This document shows, in pieces, positions 9,201-14,883 of a stretch of 64,000 bases of DNA. Where the stretch lies: assembly GCA_019415645.1 (NCBI GenBank), contig DXYV01000004.1, positions 56,976 through 120,975 of the forward strand. Reading direction: 5' to 3'. The translations under genes were made by a program, and so were the position numbers. Under the pieces are notes generated by a model. It was not told where the DNA came from, did not search any database, and was given only the letters and a program-made list of their open reading frames with translations. Position 1 is the first letter of the stretch. Every line of letters begins with the position of its first letter. This stretch comes from Clostridiales bacterium (lineage in GTDB: Bacteria; Bacillota; Clostridia; Oscillospirales; Oscillospiraceae).

Positions 9201-9275
9201 CCGGCGGAGGAGGACGATCCCTCCGTGCAGCTGCTGGAGCTGCAGAGCGTGGAGACCGGACAGCCGTCTGTCTAA
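6252..9275 (+). CDS. Large cytoplasmic protein of unknown function
   Basis: 1007 residues starting MKAGTRMSR at the ATG preceded by AGGAGGGG. A longer open frame runs back to 4521 but only shadows the lectin gene on the other strand. There is no signal peptide or membrane helix. It is largely alpha-helical and rich in Arg, Glu and Leu, with few recognisable motifs. Residues about 14-100 (YEQYAAYLR ... GHWLAFQDR) resemble the small helical domain found at the N-terminus of assorted Firmicutes proteins, including some HNH nucleases; this is an impression only. The middle part (about 150-560) resembles helical-repeat scaffolds. The C-terminal third has short beta-rich stretches (LSCGDILLTERDPNLIL). 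It has its own promoter and a hairpin after the stop. Confidence 0.75.
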   Translation: MKAGTRMSRSAEEEARYEQYAAYLRTEWGVASERSRAAYLSAVGRKGRLTRAAREAGRIPEGTESLLAMTDPEQVRAVETWWQTAGKDALKGYTTHMGHWLAFQDRARTAFRRERPLQAELEPPPHRVRLLSVLQAFCAGWGTVRDREELLEAVTGCQYDADCLREHSASFRRLRQDLLDRIDRESGAAEQALIRTFPGRLVSACRAVPPRILEEHDADLLEDLARRRVAYDDSLLASLETLRAAGRQPEGARDRLCARAFLGLIRAVLLDCDPASRPDDPALEPGAALRDPRLWENSLIWGRLEQGPLPSRVLEVLLRVPEPEDGGLRSRLAGALLHSMLALADQPAKDEPEWKRADRWTEEAVVFCGTYWEDLYPALLRPSAGWYPATPELQLQGGPRGSLFHADLLRRQAELLLHMPVEARSESRQLVHLVRIQSDVQLALSILQRLREEPYEALEQAGSPRRLRLTMARLRLCDAEVHRRLGALEREETCLTDVLGLYIRPSRAALADREAFAFLNEEERREIEPRRIEICRACLETYFGEHSAFAARLRLFPGTDDRNYQAEQDAWRTGFAGLLSGPPVPSAPRVRLPLDPEALRDPERFRAVYSGVFDSVLGKNPAVQRTPVELAEFQILASSQTSLMQMNQVVDNLTTLQMLHVPGYRAACRAGIITLSCFGGVDDPRSYLERNLLNPNFRFSSADDFALAGDATEEELQRSCRGIMYRYLNGQARLSDFPSACRAHMEFLAESYRLMFDSYQPSDLRRYHQNPARRYPPRQGSAPQPRTLYAVLKDRLSRLVEEARRPGSRKDLHRLEAIAAYAGQIGELPDRSSYDRAIDALLQSEPDPILEDLRSVVHQSYFIANGSLSCGDILLTERDPNLILTRNEAPGVTYAPSTGGGMLEYTLRQAWKPGTRENIGWPDICEIALISRELDLRSGGMPLEQRIAQKERETGLVYRERNGSIVADDYTARLSTGERTHVCPAEEDDPSVQLLELQSVETGQPSV

Positions 9276-9281
9276 AAACGA

Positions 9282-9317
9282 AGCGGCGGGGACAGGCAAA
9301 ACGCCTGTCCCCGCTGC
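9282..9317. terminator. Hairpin after the 1007-residue gene
   Basis: A 16-base stem (AGCGGCGGGGACAGGC and its complement, one mismatch) has an AAAAC loop. The T tract is poor on the plus strand, so efficiency is uncertain. Confidence 0.5.
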
Positions 9318-9516
9318 TCTATGTGCGGGGTCTGATTGGTCTGGGGGCCGCCCGGTGTCGGAACGACCGGCCCAGCCGCTGCAGCCGCTCCAGAAGCTGC
9401 TCCTCCCGGCTGGGGACGTCGGCGCAGGCCGCGCTCTGTCCCGTATCTGAAGTATATTTCGGTCCAGGTCGTCGATCTGATCCGCAAAAGGGCCGGCCGA
9501 ATCTGACCGCAATTTA

Positions 9517-9567
9517 ACAATTCCGAAACAAAACCAAAATCTTTTGCAAATATCCCCGCGCTATGGT
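9517..9567 (+). promoter_or_regulatory. Shared regulon promoter, copy A
   Basis: Direct repeat ACAA (9517-9520) / ACAA (9528-9531), 11 bases apart, within ATTCCGAAACAAAAC. GAAACAAAAC ends at 9534, then 27 bases, then the -10 box TATGGT (9562-9567). There is no good -35 box at the normal distance. It drives the operon starting at 9608 and shows that the ATG at 9563 cannot be the start. Confidence 0.75.
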
Positions 9568-9607
9568 TGGAACGAAGAACGGCGGCGGGAAACAAGGGAG
9601 AGACGTG

Positions 9608-10471
9608 ATGAACGGATACTGGGCGATCGTAAAAAAATGGCTGTTCCCGGGATGGAAAGTGACACTTCCGCTGGCGGCCGTCAGCGCCGCCGCCCTGTAT
9701 GCGGTCTTTACCTGCGGCCTGGAGGGGACGCCCCTGGCCTATGCGGCTTATCTGGTCTCCTTTTACGCCCTGGTGGCCGCGACCGGGCTGGCGGTCCGGG
9801 TGTGCCGGCCGGCCTGGCGGTGGATCTGCGGGATTCCCCTGGTGGCGCGCTGGCGGTCGGACGAATATTTCCGGGTGCGCCTGGGCCTGATTCTTTCCTT
9901 CCTTATCAATCTGTGCTATGCTGGACTGCGGGTAGTGGGCGCGGTGCTCTACACCTCCTTCTGGGACGGCGCGCTGGGCTTTTACTATATTCTGCTGTGC
10001 GCGGCGCGGTTCTATCTGACCCGGCGGACGCCGAAGGACCAGGAGAACACGGATTATGTCCGGGAGCTGCGGACCTGCCGCTGGACCGGTGCGTTCCTGC
10101 TTGTCCTGAATCAGGTGTTGATCTGGATCTCGATTCAGATCATTCAGGACGGCCAGAGCTACCACTACCCCGGTACTCTGATCTACGCGGCGGCGGCCTA
10201 CTTTTTCTATGCCCTGACCATGGCCATCGTCAACGCGGTGAAATACCGGAAGTTCCGCAGTCCGGTGCTCACGGCGGCCAAGGCGGTAAACCTGACCACC
10301 GCGCTGGTCTCCATCTTTTCTCTGGAGACCGCCATGCTCTCCCAGTTTGGCGGGAGTACCCAGTTCCGTTACCTCATGACCTCGGCCACCGCCAGTGCGG
10401 TATGTGTTCTGGGGCATGCCATCGCGATTTTTCTGATCGTACTGCCGGGCCGAAAGCTGAAAAACTCATAA
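9608..10471 (+). CDS. Multipass membrane protein, first gene of the two-component operon
   Basis: 287 residues with about six hydrophobic helices (roughly 15-36, 42-62, 92-115, 120-135, 155-175, 190-215 and a pair near 235-280). No catalytic motif is seen. The start MNGYWAIVKK is chosen because an in-frame ATG at 9563 lies inside the -10 box; a GGGAGAG ribosome site precedes 9608. The response regulator begins 13 bases after the stop, so the protein is probably a membrane partner or signal-input component of the histidine kinase, whose own extracellular loop is short. The family is not recognised beyond that. Confidence 0.8.
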   Translation: MNGYWAIVKKWLFPGWKVTLPLAAVSAAALYAVFTCGLEGTPLAYAAYLVSFYALVAATGLAVRVCRPAWRWICGIPLVARWRSDEYFRVRLGLILSFLINLCYAGLRVVGAVLYTSFWDGALGFYYILLCAARFYLTRRTPKDQENTDYVRELRTCRWTGAFLLVLNQVLIWISIQIIQDGQSYHYPGTLIYAAAAYFFYALTMAIVNAVKYRKFRSPVLTAAKAVNLTTALVSIFSLETAMLSQFGGSTQFRYLMTSATASAVCVLGHAIAIFLIVLPGRKLKNS

Positions 10472-10484
10472 GGAGGAAGCGAGT

Positions 10485-11156
10485 ATGGTACACATTCTGG
10501 TCCTGGAGGACGACGCCAAGCTCAATCAGCTGGTGTGCACCTACCTCAACGACAGCGGCTTCGAGGCCAAGGGCTGCCTGAACGCCAACGACGCCTATGA
10601 CGCGCTGTATAACAACCTGTACGACCTTATCATCTCCGACATCATGATGCCGGAGGTGGACGGCTTTGCGTTCGCCCGCACGGTGCGGCAGGTGAACAAA
10701 CACATCCCCATCCTGTTTATGTCCGCCCGGGACGACCTGCCCGCCAAGCAGAAGGGCTTCCAGCTGGGCATCGACGACTATATGGTCAAGCCCATCGAGC
10801 TCAGCGAGCTGCTGCTCCGGGTGCGGGCCCTGCTGCGCCGGGCCAACATCGAGACCGAGCGGAAGATCACCGTGGGCAACCTGGTGCTGGATGCCGACGG
10901 CCTGACAGCGGAGATCGACGGGGAGGAGGTCCCGGTGACTACCCGGGAGTTCAACATTCTCTACAAGCTGCTGTCCTACCCGAAAAAGACCTTCTCCCGG
11001 GCCCAGCTTATGGACGAGTTCTGGGGGGTGGACAGCGACGCCAGCCTGCGGGCGGTGGACGTGTATATCACCAAGCTGCGGGATAAGTTCTCGGGCTGCG
11101 ACGGGTTCGAGATCAAGACCGTCCGGGGCCTGGGCTACAAGGCGGTGCTGACATGA
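10485..11156 (+). CDS. OmpR/PhoB-family response regulator
   Basis: 223 residues. Receiver domain 1-115 has acidic residues E8-D9-D10, the phospho-acceptor D52 in SDIMMPEVDG and the conserved Lys in VKP near 103. The winged-helix DNA-binding domain covers about 128-222, with VTTREFNILYKLL and the recognition-helix region RAVDVYITKLRDK. AGGAGGAAG precedes the ATG. Its stop overlaps the kinase start as ATGA. OmpR-family proteins bind tandem repeats spaced about 11 bases, which is exactly the spacing of the motif before this operon and before three more nearby promoters, so it is the best candidate for their regulator, including autoregulation. Confidence 0.92.
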   Translation: MVHILVLEDDAKLNQLVCTYLNDSGFEAKGCLNANDAYDALYNNLYDLIISDIMMPEVDGFAFARTVRQVNKHIPILFMSARDDLPAKQKGFQLGIDDYMVKPIELSELLLRVRALLRRANIETERKITVGNLVLDADGLTAEIDGEEVPVTTREFNILYKLLSYPKKTFSRAQLMDEFWGVDSDASLRAVDVYITKLRDKFSGCDGFEIKTVRGLGYKAVLT

Positions 11157-12226
11157 GCCGGGTGGAACACTCCGTCTACGGCCTGGTCCGGGTCAGCCGC
11201 TTTCCCCTTCCTCTGTTCGTGGTCATTCTGGTCGGACTGATGCTGGCCTCCGGTATCCACGAGGGCCTGATCCTGCTGGTATATTACCTGTCCCTCAGCG
11301 ATCTGGTTCTGGTCCATGTGATTCTGGTTTACTGGGCTCTGGTGTCTGTAAGCATGACCTTGCTGATCCGCTACCTGACAAAAACCACCTATGAAAAGCC
11401 GGTGCAGCAGCTGGCGGAGGCCACCCGGAAGGTGGCGGAGGGGGATTTTTCCGTCTATGTGCCCCCCATCCATACCGCCGACAAGCTGGACTACCTGGAT
11501 GTGATGATTCTGGATTTCAACAAGATGGTGGCGGAGCTGGGTAGCATCGAGACGCTCAAGACCGACTTTTTCTCCAACGTCTCCCACGAGATCAAGACGC
11601 CTCTGGCCGTGATCCACAACGCGGCCCAGCTGCTGAAAAACGAGAATCTGTCCGCCGAGCGGCGGGCGGAGTATGTGGACACCATCGAAAAATACTCCGG
11701 GCGGCTGGCGGAGCTGATCGCCAATATTCTGAAGCTGAACAAGCTGGAAAAGCAGACCATCCAGCCCAAGCCGGAGCCCTACGACCTGTGCGCCCAGCTG
11801 GCGGAATGCGCCCTGCTCTTTGAGCGCCGGTGGGAGGAAAAGGACCTGGAATTTGAGGCTGAGCTGGAGGACCAGTTCACCATTGAGGCGGACGAGAGCC
11901 TGCTGGAGCTGGTGTGGAACAACCTGCTGTCCAACGCCATCAAATTCACCGATTCCGGCGGGACCGTGACGCTGCGGCAGACCTCCGCGGCGGACGGCGT
12001 GGAGGTCTCGGTCACGGACACCGGCTGCGGCATGGACGAGGAGACGCTGAAGCACATATTCGATAAATTTTATCAGGGGGACACCTCCCATGCCACCGAG
12101 GGCAACGGCCTGGGCCTGGCCCTGGTGCTGCGGATCGTGCGGATGCTGGGCGGGTCCATCGCGGTATCCAGCACGCCGGGGAAGGGCAGTACCTTCACCG
12201 TGCGCCTGCCGGCGCGCACCGGGTAG
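11153..12226 (+). CDS. Sensor histidine kinase
   Basis: 357 residues. Two membrane helices (about 18-36 and 52-74) flank a very short outside loop. A HAMP-like segment follows (about 76-128), then the dimerisation H-box with H145 in NVSHEIKTP, the N-box NNLLSNAIKFT, G1 DTGCGMD and G2 GNGLGLALV. All catalytic motifs look intact. The small periplasmic part suggests sensing inside the membrane or through the multipass protein encoded two genes earlier. Translation is coupled to the response regulator by an ATGA overlap. Confidence 0.92.
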   Translation: MSRVEHSVYGLVRVSRFPLPLFVVILVGLMLASGIHEGLILLVYYLSLSDLVLVHVILVYWALVSVSMTLLIRYLTKTTYEKPVQQLAEATRKVAEGDFSVYVPPIHTADKLDYLDVMILDFNKMVAELGSIETLKTDFFSNVSHEIKTPLAVIHNAAQLLKNENLSAERRAEYVDTIEKYSGRLAELIANILKLNKLEKQTIQPKPEPYDLCAQLAECALLFERRWEEKDLEFEAELEDQFTIEADESLLELVWNNLLSNAIKFTDSGGTVTLRQTSAADGVEVSVTDTGCGMDEETLKHIFDKFYQGDTSHATEGNGLGLALVLRIVRMLGGSIAVSSTPGKGSTFTVRLPARTG

Positions 12227-12293
12227 CGCCCCGCCCCCGCGGGATTCCCAACGAATACGACAAGGATTGGATCGATAAAGGAGCATCAAGCAC

Positions 12294-12830
12294 ATGAGTG
12301 AGATCCGAGAGGATGGAACCTCCTTTGTAGGTTATGATTATAAGGAGATCCAGGCGGAAGGGGAAAAAATGTCCTTTTATCTGGACGGTTATCAGAGCTT
12401 CGGCTGGACGCCGGATGAGCGCACGTCAGAGGATGCGTTCCGGGGACGGGAGAAGCTGACCCTGAAGCGGGAGCGGAAGATCATCAATAAGGTGGAGCTG
12501 ACCCGGCTCCAGCGTCATTTTGAAGCCTGTATCGCGGAGCTGAAGGAACTGGAGCGCTCCAAGACCACGATGGCCTCCATCTGTGCCATTACGGTGGGGC
12601 TGTGCGGCACCGCCTTCCTGGCGGGGGCGACCTTTGCGGTCACCCATGTGCCGCCGCTGATTCCCCTGACGGTCGTGCTGGCCATTCCCGGCTTTCTCGG
12701 CTGGATTCTTCCCTACTTTCTCTACCGCGCCATGGTGCGCCGCCGGACCAAGGTGGTAAACGAGCTGATGGAGCGCAAGTACGACGAGATCTACGAAATC
12801 TGCGAGAAGGGACACCAACTGCTGATTTGA
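12294..12830 (+). CDS. Conserved Clostridia membrane protein of unknown function
   Basis: 178 residues. The N-terminal half is soluble (YLDGYQSFGWTP, then a basic helical segment KRERKIINKVELTRLQRHFEA that may coil). Two hydrophobic helices (about 98-118 and 124-146) are followed by a charged cytoplasmic tail. I recall similar proteins in Clostridia but no assigned function. An AAAGGAG ribosome site precedes the ATG. The gap to the kinase is 67 bases with no terminator, and a strong terminator follows at 12836, so this is the last gene of the two-component operon. Confidence 0.75.
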   Translation: MSEIREDGTSFVGYDYKEIQAEGEKMSFYLDGYQSFGWTPDERTSEDAFRGREKLTLKRERKIINKVELTRLQRHFEACIAELKELERSKTTMASICAITVGLCGTAFLAGATFAVTHVPPLIPLTVVLAIPGFLGWILPYFLYRAMVRRRTKVVNELMERKYDEIYEICEKGHQLLI

Positions 12831-12835
12831 ACAGA

Positions 12836-12875
12836 GCGGGCCTCCGCCACGATCGTGGCGGAGGCCCGCTTTTTT
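12836..12875 (+). terminator. Rho-independent terminator
   Basis: Perfect stem GCGGGCCTCCGCCACGAT and its complement followed by TTTTTT. It ends the operon that starts at 9608. Confidence 0.9.
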
Positions 12876-12929
12876 GATGGGGAAACAGTCCCGGCCGGCT
12901 GCCGAAGTGGGCGAAAGCGGTGGGGAGGT

Positions 12930-12983
12930 TTCATAATTCGGAAACAAAACCACAGCAATTCCCACACATTCCGGCGGTAGAAT
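12930..12983 (+). promoter_or_regulatory. Shared regulon promoter, copy B
   Basis: TTCATAATTC followed by GGAAACAAAAC; ATAA (12933-12936) and ACAA (12944-12947) are 11 bases apart. GAAACAAAAC ends at 12950, then exactly 27 bases to the -10 box TAGAAT (12978-12983). It drives the 75-residue repetitive protein. Confidence 0.75.
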
Positions 12984-13040
12984 ACGCCCAGAAACAGGGC
13001 CGGTGAGGCCTAAGTCAAATCAGAAAGCGAGTGTGTAACA

Positions 13041-13268
13041 ATGGGTGAGTATCAGCTGAAGACCCCAAAGAACGTGGAGAAGGCCGTGGTGGGGACCTAC
13101 CAGAAGATCGAGGATACGGTCGTGGGCACGTATCACAAGATGGAGAATGCCGTGGTCGGCGCGTATAAGAAGGTGGAGCGGTCCTTTGTGGACACATTCC
13201 TGGAAAAGACCGGGGAGTGTAAAGCGTCGCAGGACGGACAGGATGGTCCAAAAGCGCGTCTTTCATAA
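13041..13268 (+). CDS. Small repetitive amphipathic protein
   Basis: 75 residues built from four tandem units of about 11 residues of the type VVGTYxKxExx: AVVGTYQKIED, TVVGTYHKMEN, AVVGAYKKVER and SFVDTFLEKTG. The charged tail ends KARLS. The repeat would form an amphipathic helix able to lie on a membrane or another helix. I recall similar VVG(T/A)YKKIE proteins in Clostridia with no known function. The ribosome site is weak (GAAAGCGAG). It has its own regulon promoter (copy B) and is followed at once by copy C. Confidence 0.75.
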   Translation: MGEYQLKTPKNVEKAVVGTYQKIEDTVVGTYHKMENAVVGAYKKVERSFVDTFLEKTGECKASQDGQDGPKARLS

Positions 13269-13315
13269 AACGGAAACAAAACAGCATGATTTGGGCAATC
13301 CTTGCGGGATAAGAT
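13262..13315 (+). promoter_or_regulatory. Shared regulon promoter, copy C
   Basis: TTTCATAAAACGGAAACAAAAC; ATAA (13265-13268) and ACAA (13276-13279) are 11 bases apart. GAAACAAAAC ends at 13282, then 27 bases to TAAGAT (13310-13315). It begins within the last codons of the preceding small gene and drives the gene at 13400. Confidence 0.75.
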
Positions 13316-13399
13316 AGGACCCGTGAATGGGAAACCCAGATAAATCCATCGTATGGAAAACAACCAAATTCAAATGGAGAAAGGACCGAGTCAAGTATC

Positions 13400-13966
13400 A
13401 TGAAAAAGAGCAGTATCGTGGCGATTTCTGTCATGGGCACCGTAGGAGGGCTCCTTCTGGCCATCGGCATGTGCATGTGCCTGCTTCCGGAATGGAATGC
13501 TTTTGTGCCCGGCGTCGTGCTGGCTGTCATCGGAGCAATCACCCTGCTGGCCATCTGGCCGGTCAGCCGCAAGGCATCCGGTAAAGCCCTCGTTCACATC
13601 ACCGGCGGCTATGTGGCCGCTACGCTGCTGGGCCTGATCGGAGCGGTCGCGCTGGGCATTGGTCTGGTGAACTGTCTCCAGACCGTTACCGTCTTTGGCC
13701 TGGCCGTGGGCATTGTGGGCCTCATTTTCATTCTGGCCGCCGTTCTGGTGGGCCGGCGGGCTGCCGGCAAGGCTGCGATCTCCTTTAACGGGAAGCTGGT
13801 GCTGGCCTATGTCATTGGAATCGCGGGCGCGCTGATTTTGGGCGTGGGCATGTGCCTGACCATGGTGTGGGGCGCCGGGCTCCTGATCCCCGGTATCGTC
13901 GTGGGCGCGGTTGGCCTGCTGATCTGCATCCTCAACATGGCGCTGCGGCTGTCGAAGGCCGCGTAA
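13400..13966 (+). CDS. Multipass membrane protein with internal duplication
   Basis: 188 residues with about six hydrophobic helices. The two ends match each other: GMCMCLLPEWNAFVPGVVLAVIGA near residues 22-48 and GMCLTMVWGAGLLIPGIVVGAVGL near 150-178, so the protein arose by duplication of a helical pair. A Cys-containing GMC motif in each copy is notable. I recall similar membrane proteins in Clostridia without a known role. A GGAGAAAGGA ribosome-site-like stretch lies somewhat far (about 15 bases) before the ATG. A terminator follows at 13986. Confidence 0.75.
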   Translation: MKKSSIVAISVMGTVGGLLLAIGMCMCLLPEWNAFVPGVVLAVIGAITLLAIWPVSRKASGKALVHITGGYVAATLLGLIGAVALGIGLVNCLQTVTVFGLAVGIVGLIFILAAVLVGRRAAGKAAISFNGKLVLAYVIGIAGALILGVGMCLTMVWGAGLLIPGIVVGAVGLLICILNMALRLSKAA

Positions 13967-13985
13967 ACAGCGCAAGCGAACCGGC

Positions 13986-14031
13986 CAAACCGGACGGAAG
14001 GGCGGGGAGACCTGCCCGCCGTCCGGTTTTT
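13986..14031 (+). terminator. Rho-independent terminator
   Basis: Stem of CCGGACGG/CCGTCCGG with an inner GGGCGGG/CCTGCCC arm, followed by TTTTT. It closes the gene ending at 13966. Confidence 0.75.
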
Positions 14032-14070
14032 CGCAGGAAAGCAAACAAGCTGCCGGAGAAAGGAGCATCC

Positions 14071-14325
14071 ATGGCCAATACCATATCTGTGTTAATGACC
14101 CGCTATTCCGATCTGCTGTCCCGGCTGGTCTACTACCTGACCGGCCGCGGCTATACCCACGTCTCGATTTCGCTGGGGTGCGGGGCGCCCTATTACAGCT
14201 TCAATTTCAAGGGCTTTTGCCGGGAGACGCTGGAAAAGCCCGCCTGCCTCCACCTGCCGCAGCCGCTCCTGCGGGAACTGATCGGTCAGCCGAACCTGGT
14301 GGCGGTTCAGGAGAATATCATATAG
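14071..14325 (+). pseudogene. Shortened papain-like (YiiX/NlpC-type) protein, probably internally deleted
   Basis: 84 residues after an AAAGGAG ribosome site. The first 55 (LLSRLVYYLTGRGYTHVSISL ... YSFNFKGFCRET) resemble the start of the permuted papain-fold proteins common in Clostridia, with the His of YTHVSISL as a catalytic candidate. The last 25 (LHLPQPLLRELIGQPNLVAVQ) resemble the end of the same family. The central part, which should hold the catalytic Cys, is missing while the frame is kept. From memory intact relatives are near 190-200 residues. It may be a decayed gene or a functional mini-protein. No own promoter was recognised after the terminator at 13986. Confidence 0.55.
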
Positions 14326-14329
14326 GAAC

Positions 14330-14358
14330 AGAACCGGAAATCATCGTTTTCCGGTTCC
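14330..14358 (+). terminator. Terminator-like hairpin
   Basis: AACCGGAAA / TTTCCGGTT stem with a short loop, followed by CCTT. It lies directly before regulon promoter copy D. Confidence 0.5.
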
Positions 14359-14412
14359 TTCATAATTCCGAAACAAAACTCTGACGAGACCCAAACAAGG
14401 AGCGGTTATTCT
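14359..14412 (+). promoter_or_regulatory. Shared regulon promoter, copy D
   Basis: TTCATAATTCCGAAACAAAAC; ATAA (14362-14365) and ACAA (14373-14376) are 11 bases apart. GAAACAAAAC ends at 14379, then 27 bases to TATTCT (14407-14412). It drives two tiny membrane-peptide genes and the radical SAM gene. Confidence 0.75.
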
Positions 14413-14453
14413 AAGCACATCCAAACGGAAAACCGCGAAAAGGAGGGACCTCT

Positions 14454-14540
14454 ATGACGCTCCTGGTTGGCGCGATCGCAGTGGCCGCCGTGATCATCAC
14501 GGGCAGACTGACGTACCGGGATATGACCCAGGCGGACTGA
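14454..14540 (+). CDS. 28-residue membrane peptide
   Basis: MTLLVGAIAVAAVIITGR followed by LTYRDMTQAD: one hydrophobic helix with a short charged tail. A strong AGGAGGG ribosome site lies seven bases before the ATG, and the frame starts 42 bases after the -10 box of regulon promoter D. The ribosome site and promoter argue that it is translated. The function is unknown; it could be a small regulatory membrane peptide or a translated leader. Confidence 0.55.
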   Translation: MTLLVGAIAVAAVIITGRLTYRDMTQAD

Positions 14541-14684
14541 GAGACCGGAACATGGCTCGCAATCGAGAAACAAATGCGGACACGATAGGCAGGCAGCGCT
14601 TTGACCTTTCGGCCGGAATCATCCTGACCGGCGAAAGACCAATGTCCATAGGAAGCATGAAGTACGGAGGGAGGAGTAAAACAC

Positions 14685-14783
14685 ATGAAAAAGGGGTTGA
14701 CGTTCCTTGCGGCGGTATCCGCAGGCGCAGCGGCCGTATGCGCGATCCTGGCGGCAGCGGCGCATATGCGGGAGCGCGGCTGA
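14685..14783 (+). CDS. 32-residue membrane or exported peptide
   Basis: Starts MKKGLTFLAAVSAG, then an Ala-rich hydrophobic stretch and the end HMRERG. It looks like a single membrane helix or an uncleaved signal sequence. A GGAGGGAGGAG ribosome site precedes the ATG by about ten bases. It is in the same transcription unit as the 28-residue peptide and the radical SAM gene. The family is not recognised. Confidence 0.5.
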   Translation: MKKGLTFLAAVSAGAAAVCAILAAAAHMRERG

Positions 14784-14883
14784 CCTGCGGACCGGCAACC
14801 AGATGGCCCGATACGCGCCTCTGCCGGCGAGCCACCGCCCGGCGAAGGGGCGTGACATCAAAATAGAAAGGGAAATGGAAACC

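Noticed and set aside
9563..9607. Earlier ATG for the membrane protein before the two-component genes
   Set aside because: The ATG lies inside the -10 box of regulon promoter A, so it is not transcribed as a start.
14552..14866. 104-residue frame between the two small peptides
   Set aside because: No ribosome site, polar low-complexity translation, and it overlaps the better supported 32-residue peptide in another frame.
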